NCBI GenBank assembly: GCA_020854235.1
Contig: JADZFW010000117.1
Coordinates: 1-49,757, forward strand
DNA length: 49,757 bases
DNA from: Flavobacteriaceae bacterium
GTDB taxonomy: Bacteria > Bacteroidota > Bacteroidia > Flavobacteriales > Flavobacteriaceae
Direction of reading: 5' to 3'
This document shows, piece after piece, positions 39,223-48,754 of this stretch (its first letter is position 1; every line of letters begins with the position of its first letter). The notes under the pieces were generated by a model. It was given only the letters and a program-made list of their open reading frames with translations. It made no database searches and had not been told where the DNA came from. Made by a program: the position numbers and the translations under genes.

Positions 39223-41328
39223 ATGGAAACTACACTTTACCCAAAAAGTCCACTTCAAATTGATTCAAATCTCACGGCATTAACGCCTTCCTATCAAGGG
39301 AAATCTACTGCTGCTATACTTTCCATATTGGTATTTTTTATCTTATATATCGGATTGATAATTGGATTGGGCTATTTAGTCTATTATGCTTTTGTTTATG
39401 AAGTGGAGGATATAAACAAATTAAGCATCTTGGTGAAATTAACTGCCATTGCGGGTTCTGTCATGCTCTTTGTTTTTACTTTGAAATTTATTTTCAAACT
39501 CAAAAATCACGTGCCGATCAATAGAGTTGAATTAACTCAAAAAGAACAACCTAAAATTTGGGATTTTATCAATAAAATATGTGATGAAACAGGTGCACCA
39601 CGACCCAAATCAATATTTATCGACCCGGATGTCAACGCTTATGTGAAATATAGCAATACTTGGTTGAGTTTGTTTTTACCCGTTCAAAAAGAACTGACCA
39701 TTGGCATGGGTATTATCAATGCCCTAAATTTATCTGAATTTAAAGCGGTTATTTCCCACGAATTTGGACACTTTGCTCAAAAAAGCATGAAGATTGGTAG
39801 CTATATCATGTCGGCCAATACCATTGTACACGATATGATTTATGCACGTGATGCATGGGATGAAGCCTTGGAAAAATGGAAAAGAATGGACATCCGAATT
39901 TCTTTTGGAGCTTGGATTATTTCGCCTATCGTATGGGGAATCAGACAAGTTTTGGCTTTGTTCTATCAATTTTTAAATATGATGTATTCCTCTTTATCGA
40001 GAGAAATGGAATTCAATGCCGATAAAGTTGCCGTTAAAACTTCAGGTAGCGAAGCTATAATTTCTGCTCTATGGAAATTAAATGATGCAAACGATTTGTG
40101 GAATAAAACACTTCAACACGCCTATGTGGCTTCTCAAAAAAATTTATATACAGCCAATCTTTACCAACATTTTCATGAAGCCATCGAAGAGAATGCAGTT
40201 ACTCAAAGAGATAAATGGGAAGCACTACCTTCAAATAAACTAGGTGGAAAACACTTTTTTATCGGATCACAACATTCCAAAGTGAGTATGTATGCCAGTC
40301 ATCCTTCCAATGATACTAGAGAAATAAGTGCCAAAACACCTTATATTGATTGTGAATTTGACAACCGTTCTCCATTGATTTTGTTTGAAAATATGGAACA
40401 GTTACAAAATATCACAACAAAATTGGTCTATACCCAAACGCTCGAGAAAAAACCTGAAAATTTCTTACCGGCTGAAGATTTTAAAAACTTCATTCAACAA
40501 GAAATCAAAAGCAGTAAATTGCTCTCAGAGTATGAAAATACTTTCGAAAACAGATTTTTGAACATTTTCCCCGAATCAGAATATGAGACCATCATATCTC
40601 AAAAGAGTACTTTAAGTAAATCGGATTTTATCGAACTGAAATCTGAACTCAAAAAACTGCATTTGCCTATTCGTGAAATTGACAATCAAATTCAATTAGC
40701 ACAAGAATTTGCAATGGGAACTACCAAACTCAAAACTTTTGAGTACAAAAAGGTGATGTACAATCAGAAAAATATCACGAATGCAATAATCGCTTTGGTC
40801 AAAGAAAAAAATGAGCTTGTTGAATCCAATTTTCCGGAATGGGACAAAAAATTTGCCGCTTTCCATTTGGCATTAGCAAATCAATTTGATCAAAAATCAA
40901 TTTTATGGGCTTATTACAAACAACATGAAATTTTAAATGATTTTTTTAAATTACTTCTTGGAGTTAAAAATAATCTTCATGAAAAATTAGATGGATTGAG
41001 AAGCCGCGAAGAAGTCCTTCCTACCGATTTAAATAATTTCTCCAATCATGCAAAAGCTTATTTTGAACAATTAAATGAAAAATTAAACTCATGGGATGCC
41101 TCTTCTTTTATACCTTTACCCAATATTGAAACTTTTGAAGAGTTGAAAGACACCATCATTACCGGTGGTATTTTTGAGCCAGAAAAAGGAGCCATATTTG
41201 AAAATGGAGGTTTAAATCGGATTTTTGTCAAATTGGAAAACGCAACACTTCAACTGCAACGTTTGGATCAGAAAAGTATAGGAGAAATTCTGACTTTACA
41301 TCAAGAATTGGAAATGAAATTGGACTAA
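39223..41328 (+). CDS. M48-family membrane metallopeptidase
   Basis: AVISHEFGHFAQ zinc motif; EMEFNADKVAV; N-terminal TM helices. Confidence 0.92.
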   Translation: METTLYPKSPLQIDSNLTALTPSYQGKSTAAILSILVFFILYIGLIIGLGYLVYYAFVYEVEDINKLSILVKLTAIAGSVMLFVFTLKFIFKLKNHVPINRVELTQKEQPKIWDFINKICDETGAPRPKSIFIDPDVNAYVKYSNTWLSLFLPVQKELTIGMGIINALNLSEFKAVISHEFGHFAQKSMKIGSYIMSANTIVHDMIYARDAWDEALEKWKRMDIRISFGAWIISPIVWGIRQVLALFYQFLNMMYSSLSREMEFNADKVAVKTSGSEAIISALWKLNDANDLWNKTLQHAYVASQKNLYTANLYQHFHEAIEENAVTQRDKWEALPSNKLGGKHFFIGSQHSKVSMYASHPSNDTREISAKTPYIDCEFDNRSPLILFENMEQLQNITTKLVYTQTLEKKPENFLPAEDFKNFIQQEIKSSKLLSEYENTFENRFLNIFPESEYETIISQKSTLSKSDFIELKSELKKLHLPIREIDNQIQLAQEFAMGTTKLKTFEYKKVMYNQKNITNAIIALVKEKNELVESNFPEWDKKFAAFHLALANQFDQKSILWAYYKQHEILNDFFKLLLGVKNNLHEKLDGLRSREEVLPTDLNNFSNHAKAYFEQLNEKLNSWDASSFIPLPNIETFEELKDTIITGGIFEPEKGAIFENGGLNRIFVKLENATLQLQRLDQKSIGEILTLHQELEMKLD

Positions 41329-41341
41329 AAAACCATTCAAA

Positions 41342-41881
41342 CTATTTCGTAGTCGATCCACCCATTTCTGTGAAAACGTGGTCAATAGGTTCCCACAATT
41401 CAATCTTATTGCCTTCAGCATCCATGATGTGGACAAATTTGCCATATTCATAAACTTCAATACTATCCAATACTACTACGTTGTTTTCTTTGAGTTTCCG
41501 AACCAATCCTTCTATATTTTGAACCCTATAATTGATCATGAATTCTTTTTTGGATGGATCAAAATAGGTGGTTTTTTCATTAAAAGGACTCCATTGCAAA
41601 TAATTGATTTCCTCCGGCCGTTTGGCATTTCTAACTTCAAATAAGGATCCGTATTCATTAACTTCCATCCCCAAATTTTGACTATACCATTCCCGAACAG
41701 CAACCGGATTTTCTGAACGAAAGAAAATCCCACCAATTCCGACTACCTTGGGAATAGTATCTCGTTCCAATATCTCGGTTGAAAGTTTGAGTCCTGCTAT
41801 ATTTGCATCCTGAATACTTGTAGTAGTTTTACATTGGCATAAAGTCATTAAAATGGGAAAAATCAAAAAATAGGTTTTCAT
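41342..41881 (-). CDS. VOC (glyoxalase-like) domain lipoprotein
   Basis: Lipobox LCQC; GIGGIFFRSENPVAVREWYSQNLGMEV; KFVHIMDAEGNKIELWEP. Confidence 0.88.
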   Translation of the reverse strand: MKTYFLIFPILMTLCQCKTTTSIQDANIAGLKLSTEILERDTIPKVVGIGGIFFRSENPVAVREWYSQNLGMEVNEYGSLFEVRNAKRPEEINYLQWSPFNEKTTYFDPSKKEFMINYRVQNIEGLVRKLKENNVVVLDSIEVYEYGKFVHIMDAEGNKIELWEPIDHVFTEMGGSTTK

Positions 41882-42015
41882 AATCTATATATTACAATTT
41901 AAAAAAATAAAAATTTAATTACCCAAACAAAAATACATTAATTAATTTCTGCTTCTAAAAAATAAGAAATATTAAAGTAGCTAATTGCTGATTCAATATA
42001 TATTCAAACCATACA

Positions 42016-42308
42016 AGAAAAGTATTAAACCAAATTAAGAAACTATTAATCCGAATCAATAAAGTATTAAACCTAAATAAGAAACTATTAAACCAAATCA
42101 ATAAAGTATTAAACCTAATTAAGAAACTATTAAACCGAATCAATAAAGTATTAAACCTAATTAAGAAAGTATTAAACCTAATTAAGGAATATTAAACCTA
42201 ATTAAGAAACTATTAAACCGAATCAATAAAGTATTAAACCTAATTAAGAAACTATTAAACCGGATCAATAAAGTATTAAACCTAATTTAGAAAGTATTAA
42301 ACCTTTTC
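42016..42308. repeat. Tandem array of ~14 units of 21 bp (A/G-rich; alternating AAGAAACTATTAAACCGAATC / AATAAAGTATTAAACCTAATT)
   Basis: Read directly; one 20-bp unit (AAGGAATATTAAACCTAATT) breaks the phase. Confidence 0.95.
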
Positions 42309-42419
42309 AATTAAGTACTATTCCACACTTAATTTTTATTCAAAATAATCTACGCTACCTCATAAAAAAATTTTCATTTACCATCCTTTTGCCTACTTTT
42401 ACACGCGTAAAACTTCCAA

Positions 42420-43073
42420 ATGACAAATTCACTTAAAGATACTCCACGACATCAAGGATTGAGAAATCAATTGGTACAGATCATTGCCAAAAAGGGTATT
42501 AAAAATGAAAAAGTACTCAAAGCCATGTCCAAAGTACCTCGACATCTTTTTATGGATTCTGCTTTAGAAATTCATGCCTATGAAGACAAACCTTTCCCGA
42601 TTGCTGCCGACCAAACCATCTCTCAACCCTATACTGTAGCTTTTCAAACCGAATTATTGGATGTGAAACCCCAAGCAAAAATATTGGAAATAGGAACCGG
42701 AAGTGGTTACCAAACCGCTGTTTTGATGGAAATGGAAGCTCTTGTTTATACTGTCGAACGTCAAAACGAGTTGTATAAATTATCCAAATTGGTATTACCC
42801 AAATTGGGTTATAAACCCCGATATATGAAATTTGGTGATGGGTATATCGGTTTGGAAGAATACGCTCCTTTTGATGGAATTATTGTAACTGCTGGTGCGC
42901 CTTTGATTCCCAAACCTTTGTTGGCTCAACTCAAAATAGGTGGAAAGTTAGTCATTCCTGTTGGTGAAAATATCCAAATCATGACGGTTTTGGAAAGAGT
43001 CAGTGAAAAAGAATTTACCAAAAAAGAATATGGCGAATTTAGATTTGTACCCTTATTAAAGGATAAAGAGTAA
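42420..43073 (+). CDS. pcm: Protein-L-isoaspartate O-methyltransferase
   Basis: VPRHLFMD, ISQPYTVAFQTELL, ILEIGTGSGYQTAVL, DGIIVTAGAP. Confidence 0.96.
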   Translation: MTNSLKDTPRHQGLRNQLVQIIAKKGIKNEKVLKAMSKVPRHLFMDSALEIHAYEDKPFPIAADQTISQPYTVAFQTELLDVKPQAKILEIGTGSGYQTAVLMEMEALVYTVERQNELYKLSKLVLPKLGYKPRYMKFGDGYIGLEEYAPFDGIIVTAGAPLIPKPLLAQLKIGGKLVIPVGENIQIMTVLERVSEKEFTKKEYGEFRFVPLLKDKE

Positions 43074-43100
43074 TATTTTGAAACAAAATTGAAAACTTTA

Positions 43101-43130
43101 TTGATTTATAAATTAAAAATTCTACATTTG
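43101..43130 (+). promoter_or_regulatory. TTG-N19-TACATTTG promoter of T9SS protease gene
   Basis: TTG 43101-43103, TACATTTG 43123-43130. Confidence 0.65.
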
Positions 43131-43159
43131 TCATAAATAAAATAACCAAATTCTTATTT

Positions 43160-46100
43160 ATGACACGGAAATTACTTTTTGTTGCATTATTTGCAATTTC
43201 ATTTCAAACCTTTGCTCAGCAAAAAACTTTCTTCACCTCAACAACCAAAACAGATTTTAATTACTTAGATAGCGGTATTCAGTTGCCTCTTAAACAAGTA
43301 TTTGAATTAAATGTAGATGCCTTAAAAGCTGAAATGGCTGCTGCACCTCAAAGAAGTGAGAACTTGAGAAAATCTGCTACCCTTATTTCTCTTCCCAATG
43401 CCGATGGTCAATTGGAAACGTTTTATGTTTTTGAAAACGCTGTAATGGATCCGGCATTAGCTGCTCGTTACCCTGAAATCAAATCTTATTATGGAATTGG
43501 AATTGACGACAATACGGCAACTATTTATTTCAGTTTATCGCCTCTTGGATTTAAATCCATGACCCTTTATCCTGATAAATCTGCTGTTTTTGTAGAACCC
43601 ATTTCTCAAGATTTACAAACCTATACGGTTTACAGAAAATCTGATAAAAAAAGTGCATTGAATGCATTTGAATGTTCGGTCATTGACGAAGTTTCAGCTG
43701 TAGATGGTATGACGTTGAGACCCAATGCCGATGATGCTGTATTGAGAACTTTTCGTTTAGCGCTTTCCGTAACAGGTGAATACACCGTGTATTTTGGTGG
43801 AACCAAAACTTTAGCTTTGGCTGCAATGAATAATACCATGACGCGAGTAAATGGAGTTTTTGAAAAAGACTTTTCAGCTCGAATGGTTTTAATAGCCAAT
43901 AATGATGTTCTGATTTACACCAACGCTTCAACCGATCCTTATTCTGTAGCTGCCAGTATGGCCAATTGGAATAAAGAATTACAAAACAACTTGACCAGTG
44001 TAATAGGCAATGCCAATTACGATATCGGACATTTATTTGGTGCTACCGGTGGTGGCGGTAATGCCGGATGTATTGGCTGTATTTGCGTGGATGACACTTC
44101 CAGCACAACCGATTTGAATAAAGGTAGTGGTTATACTTCTCCTGCAGACGGAATTCCTTCCGGTGATAATTTTGACATCGATTATGTAGCTCATGAAATG
44201 GGTCATCAATTTGGAGCCAATCACACCTTTACTTTCAGCAATGAAACCGGAACCGGTGCTCAAATGGAACCCGGAAGTGGTTCAACTATTATGGGTTATG
44301 CCGGTATCACAACCAAAGATGTTCAACCTCATTCTGATGCGTATTTCCATGCTATAAGCATTCAACAAGTTACCAATAATATTAAAGCGAAAACTTGTTC
44401 GGTAAATACCGCTACCGGAAATGCGATTCCTACTGCCAATGCAGGTGCCGATTATACAGTTCCAAAAAGTACACCTTTCATGTTGACCGGAAGTGCTACT
44501 GATGCCAATGGTGATGTGTTGACCTACTGCTGGGAACAAATGGATGCCGGAACTTCAACTACAACCACTCCATCAGCTACAAAAACAGCTGGCCCCAATT
44601 TCAGATCATATACCCCAACAACTTCTCCTACCCGATATTTTCCAAAAATGTCTTCCGTTTTGACCGGAGCAACAACTACTTCCGGAACTGAAATTCTCGT
44701 TGAAGCTTTACCATCCGTAGCCAGAACGCTTAATTTTAGATTAACCGTACGTGACAACCGTGCCGGTGGTTCAGGTAATAACAGTGATGACATGATTGTA
44801 ACTGTCAATGCTACAGCAGGTCCTTTTGCCATTACAGCTCCTAATACAGCCGTTTCTTATGTAGGCGGAAGTTCTCAAACCATAACTTGGAATGTAGCTG
44901 GAACAACCGCTAATAATGTAAATTGTGCTAATGTTGACATTTTGATTTCAACTGATGGAGGTACTACATTTACAACATTATTGGCAGCTACGCCAAATGA
45001 CGGTACTCAAGCTGTTACGATTCCCAACACTGCCGGAACTACCAATAGAATCATGATCAAAGGTACCAATCATATCTTCTTTGATGTATCCAATACCAAC
45101 TTTACCATTACAACTGGTACAACCGATACGGTAGCGCCAACTGCTCCCACTTTAGTGGCAAGTGGAACTACTGATACAACTACCAATCTATCTTGGTCAG
45201 GTGCTACAGACAACGTAGCCGTTACCGGATATGATGTGTACAGAGGAACTACTTTGTTAGGCTCAACTTCGGCTACAACTTATGCCGTTACCGGATTGAC
45301 TGCTTCTACTGCGTATACCTTTACCGTAAAAGCAAAAGATGCTGCGGGCAATATTTCTGTTGCCAGTAATACAGTTAATGTAACAACATTGGCTCCATCT
45401 ACAGACACAACTGCTCCTACTGCTCCTACTTTAACTGCATCTGGAACAACTCAAACTACGACAAACTTGTCTTGGACCGGTGCAACAGATAACGTAGGCG
45501 TAACCGGTTATAATGTGTACCAAGGAGCTACGCTTTTAGGCTCTACTACAACTGCAACAACTTATTCAGTTACAGGATTGGCAGCATCAACAACCTATTC
45601 GTTTACTGTTAAAGCCAAAGATGCAGCCGGTAATTTATCATTGGCAAGTAATACAGCAACTGTAACTACATTATCTAGTAGTGTCACTTACTGTACTTCT
45701 CAAGGAAACAGTACTGCAGATGAAAAAATCGGTAAAGTCGTATTGGGAACCATCAACAATACTTCAACAGGAACTGCAGGATATGAAGACTTCACTTCTT
45801 TATCAACTAATGTTACTAGAGGAACTGCTTATACCATCACGATTACTCCTTCTTGGACATCTACAAAATACAAAGAAGGATATGCCGTATGGATTGATTA
45901 CAACAGAGATGGAGATTTCTTGGATACCGGTGAAAAAGTTTGGACCAAAGCAGCTTCAACTACAACTCCTGTATCTGGTACTTTTACCATTCCTGCAACA
46001 GCTACTTTGGGAACAACCCGCATAAGAGTGCAAATGAAATACAATGCCATCCCAACTTCATGCGAATCTTTCTCTTATGGTCAAGTAGAAGATTATACAG

Positions 46101-46369
46101 TTAACATTGTTTCAACAGCAAGAGATGAAAGCTTCAATGAAATTTCATTCACGCTATACCCCAATCCGGTAGATGGTGATATTCTCAATATTAAGAATTT
46201 AGTAAGTGAAAATTCAACTTACAGCATCTTCAACATGATGGGCATTGAATTGAGTAAAGGATTGATTGAAAATGAAAAAATTGAAGTGGGATCACTAGCA
46301 ACAGGCACTTATGTCTTAGTGGTTACTAATGAAAATGGAACCGCAACTAAAAGTTTTATAAAGCAATAA
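43160..46369 (+). CDS. Secreted reprolysin-like zinc metalloprotease with two FnIII domains, GEVED domain and T9SS type A sorting domain
   Basis: HEMGHQFGANHTF (HExxHxxGxxH), duplicated APTAPTL.ASGTT.TTTNLSW.GATDNV modules, YCTSQGNSTADEKIGKV...GQVEDYTV, C-terminal FTLYPNPVDGDILNI...GTYVLVVTNENGTATKSFIKQ. Confidence 0.95.
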   Translation: MTRKLLFVALFAISFQTFAQQKTFFTSTTKTDFNYLDSGIQLPLKQVFELNVDALKAEMAAAPQRSENLRKSATLISLPNADGQLETFYVFENAVMDPALAARYPEIKSYYGIGIDDNTATIYFSLSPLGFKSMTLYPDKSAVFVEPISQDLQTYTVYRKSDKKSALNAFECSVIDEVSAVDGMTLRPNADDAVLRTFRLALSVTGEYTVYFGGTKTLALAAMNNTMTRVNGVFEKDFSARMVLIANNDVLIYTNASTDPYSVAASMANWNKELQNNLTSVIGNANYDIGHLFGATGGGGNAGCIGCICVDDTSSTTDLNKGSGYTSPADGIPSGDNFDIDYVAHEMGHQFGANHTFTFSNETGTGAQMEPGSGSTIMGYAGITTKDVQPHSDAYFHAISIQQVTNNIKAKTCSVNTATGNAIPTANAGADYTVPKSTPFMLTGSATDANGDVLTYCWEQMDAGTSTTTTPSATKTAGPNFRSYTPTTSPTRYFPKMSSVLTGATTTSGTEILVEALPSVARTLNFRLTVRDNRAGGSGNNSDDMIVTVNATAGPFAITAPNTAVSYVGGSSQTITWNVAGTTANNVNCANVDILISTDGGTTFTTLLAATPNDGTQAVTIPNTAGTTNRIMIKGTNHIFFDVSNTNFTITTGTTDTVAPTAPTLVASGTTDTTTNLSWSGATDNVAVTGYDVYRGTTLLGSTSATTYAVTGLTASTAYTFTVKAKDAAGNISVASNTVNVTTLAPSTDTTAPTAPTLTASGTTQTTTNLSWTGATDNVGVTGYNVYQGATLLGSTTTATTYSVTGLAASTTYSFTVKAKDAAGNLSLASNTATVTTLSSSVTYCTSQGNSTADEKIGKVVLGTINNTSTGTAGYEDFTSLSTNVTRGTAYTITITPSWTSTKYKEGYAVWIDYNRDGDFLDTGEKVWTKAASTTTPVSGTFTIPATATLGTTRIRVQMKYNAIPTSCESFSYGQVEDYTVNIVSTARDESFNEISFTLYPNPVDGDILNIKNLVSENSTYSIFNMMGIELSKGLIENEKIEVGSLATGTYVLVVTNENGTATKSFIKQ

Positions 46370-46390
46370 AATTTTTAATCTAAATTATAA

Positions 46391-46414
46391 AAGCCATACT
46401 TTTTAGTATGGCTT
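46391..46414 (+). terminator. Terminator after metalloprotease gene
   Basis: AAGCCATACTTTTTAGTATGGCTT followed by T-run. Confidence 0.85.
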
Positions 46415-46559
46415 TTTTTTTTGTTATCATTAATATAGACTTTTATAAAATCGAACTCCCGACACGACTGTTGGAACTCCTCACCCAAACTTGGTAACGC
46501 TCTACCCAAATCCCATAAATTCCCACTTAACTATAACGATAGCAGTGAAATCCCAATAA

Positions 46560-46580
46560 CCTGCCTCGCGGCAAGGCGGG
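46560..46580. repeat. GC-rich REP-like hairpin
   Basis: CCTGCCT CGCGGCA AGGCGGG. Confidence 0.6.
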
Positions 46581-46598
46581 CTTAATAACTCATTCAAA

Positions 46599-46913
46599 CT
46601 GTTGGAACTCCCGACACGACTGTTGGAACTACCGACACGACTGTTGGAACTACCGACACGACTGTTGGAACTCTCGACACGACTGTTGGAACTCCCGACA
46701 CGACTATTGGAACTCCCGATACGACTGTTGGAACTACCAACACGACTGTTGGAACTACCGACACGACTGTTGGAACTCCCGACACGACGATTGGAACTCC
46801 CGACACGACTATTGGAACTCCCGACACGACTGATGGAACTACCGACACGACTGTTGGAACTACCAACACGACTAATGGAACTACCGACACGACTGTTGGA
46901 ACTCCTAGCTGCC
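46599..46913. repeat. Tandem array of 14 full units plus one partial of 21 bp, consensus CTGTTGGAACTACCGACACGA
   Basis: Read directly; variation confined mainly to two small positions per unit. Confidence 0.97.
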
Positions 46914-47161
46914 GCACGAAATAAGGGAGTATTCATTAGATTGTGTAAACTAATTCTTTAGAGTGGACTTCAAACAAATCGAAATATAACCTACTCTAAT
47001 TAGAATTACTCGGTGGCTGAGGCATCGAAGCCCCTGACAAATCAAAATGAAACTTTCACGTCCTAAACTATACTAGAAAATCCTTAATATAATCTCAAAC
47101 CTATTAAATCGCTTGATTTATTATATTTTTTGAGTAAATATTATCTCCGAATATTAATAAA

Positions 47162-47193
47162 AAATCCCTTTTAACAGTTGTTAAAAGGGATTT
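47162..47193 (-). terminator. Terminator downstream of 47214..47594
   Basis: AAATCCCTTTTAACAGTTGTTAAAAGGGATTT plus T-run on minus strand. Confidence 0.8.
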
Positions 47194-47213
47194 AAGTGGG
47201 GAGAGATATAATG

Positions 47214-47594
47214 TTACAATTTACCGTTTACAAATGCAATGGCAGCACCGACGATACCACCCATCAAAATAGTCAAAGCGATGTCCATCACCATTTTATT
47301 GTAATCGGCTTCCATGGCTGAATACATATAAAAATTCATTGAAGCCGAATATAGACCGCCAATTACGGCTCCTACTTTGGCTCCACTTGCCCAATTGGTC
47401 AATCCGGAATGAGAAACCACCACATAGGCAACTAAAATTCCAAAAAACATACAACCCAAAAAAATGAAAAGCATGTTTTCAGTTCCGTTTGAAGGGAAAA
47501 TGTCTGTAAAAAGAATCCCATAAAATAGCCAACCCAATAAAAAATAAACAATTGTGCCGACTACTGAACCGACTAAAAGATTTTTGGTTTTCAT
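47214..47594 (-). CDS. Small 4-TM membrane protein
   Basis: 126 aa hydrophobic ORF with terminator. Confidence 0.75.
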   Translation of the reverse strand: MKTKNLLVGSVVGTIVYFLLGWLFYGILFTDIFPSNGTENMLFIFLGCMFFGILVAYVVVSHSGLTNWASGAKVGAVIGGLYSASMNFYMYSAMEADYNKMVMDIALTILMGGIVGAAIAFVNGKL

Positions 47595-47729
47595 GATTAT
47601 AAAAAGTTTAATTGGTTAATATGTAACAAATGTAACTAATTATTCAATTCAAATGAATTTTTGATTTCCCTTAAGGCTTTATAGAAATATTTCCAAAAAA
47701 GTGAGGTGTTTGGAGTACAGTTACTAATC

Positions 47730-48584
47730 CTAACCGAATACCTGAAGTGCTTCGTTATAAGCACTTTCAAAATGTAGTATTTGGATACCGGTTTCTACTT
47801 TTTGAGTTGTAAAATAGGAAAGTAGTTTTTCAGTAGGCATATTTCCGGTTAAATCATCTTTAGCCATGGGACAACCACCATACCCTTTAATGGCTCCATC
47901 AAATCGCAGACAACCACCTTTATAAGCGGCATCGACCTTTTCAAACCAATGTGATGGATGTGTGTGTAAATGTGCACCCCATTCCATTTGTGGAAATTGA
48001 GGAATCAGTTCATGAAACAAACTATAAATATGGTTGGGATCAGCACTTCCGATGGTATCGGAAAGTGACAGTATCTTAACTCCCATATCACTTAATTTTT
48101 GGGTCCATTGAGCAACCAAATCCACATGCCAAGATTCTCCATAGGGATTTCCAAATCCCATTGATAAATAGGTTACTACTTCTTTATTCTTTATAGCAGC
48201 TAGATTTAAAATTTCTTCTAATACAACAACCGATTCAGCTATCGTTTTGCCCGTATTTCGCATTTGGAAATGCTCCGAAATTGAAAAAGGATATCCTAAA
48301 TAAGAAATTTGTTCATAATTCAAGGCATCGGTTGCTCCTCTTACATTGGCAACAATAGCTAGTAACTTCGTTTTAGTAGCCGACATATCCAATCGATGTA
48401 AAACATCAACCGTATCCCGCATTTGAGGAATGGATTTGGGAGATACAAAACTTCCAAAATCTAAGGTATCAAACCCAACTTGCAATAAAGATTGCAAGTA
48501 TTTCACCTTACTTTCAGTAGGTATAAAATTTCTGATCCCTTGCATGGCATCTCGAGGACATTCTATGATTTTGACTGGATTCAT
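47730..48584 (-). CDS. Hydroxymethylglutaryl-CoA lyase-like (HMGL/DRE-TIM) enzyme
   Basis: KIIECPRDAMQGIRNFIPTESKVKYLQSLLQVGFDTLDFGSFVSPKSIPQM..., LSDTIGSADPNHI, HLHTHP, GCLRFDGAIKGYGGCPMA; Met at 48584 preferred. Confidence 0.92.
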   Translation of the reverse strand: MNPVKIIECPRDAMQGIRNFIPTESKVKYLQSLLQVGFDTLDFGSFVSPKSIPQMRDTVDVLHRLDMSATKTKLLAIVANVRGATDALNYEQISYLGYPFSISEHFQMRNTGKTIAESVVVLEEILNLAAIKNKEVVTYLSMGFGNPYGESWHVDLVAQWTQKLSDMGVKILSLSDTIGSADPNHIYSLFHELIPQFPQMEWGAHLHTHPSHWFEKVDAAYKGGCLRFDGAIKGYGGCPMAKDDLTGNMPTEKLLSYFTTQKVETGIQILHFESAYNEALQVFG

Positions 48585-48754
48585 ATAGAATTCAAACTTA
48601 CAAAATTTATCGAAACGAATGGAAAACTTTATAATTGGCAATTCAATATTTATTTACATAATCCCTGCGTTATAATCTTTATGAATCTTATTGTTTATAA
48701 AATTACAATCATTCATCAAAGTCCATTTATAAAAAAAATATGTAGTTTTGTCTT

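Noticed and set aside
41955-42143. 62-aa ORF RFNSFLIRFNTLLIWFNSFL... on the first array
   Set aside because: Repeat artefact; the array's 20-bp unit breaks the frame and the ORF does not span the array.
43630-44832. Minus-strand ORFs within the metalloprotease gene
   Set aside because: Antisense shadows of a confidently assigned coding sequence.
42016-46913. 21-bp arrays as CRISPR
   Set aside because: Units are contiguous with no unique spacers, and there are no cas genes in the window.
42016-46913. Equal unit number (14) in both 21-bp arrays as evidence of common origin
   Set aside because: Consensus sequences do not align convincingly and unit counts of minisatellites are volatile; probably coincidence.
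46502-46961. ORFs encoding GSSNSRV or LELPTRL heptad repeats on both strands of the second array
   Set aside because: A 21-bp repeat is divisible by three, so stop-free frames persist automatically in several frames on both strands; no promoter, signal or non-repetitive domain supports translation.
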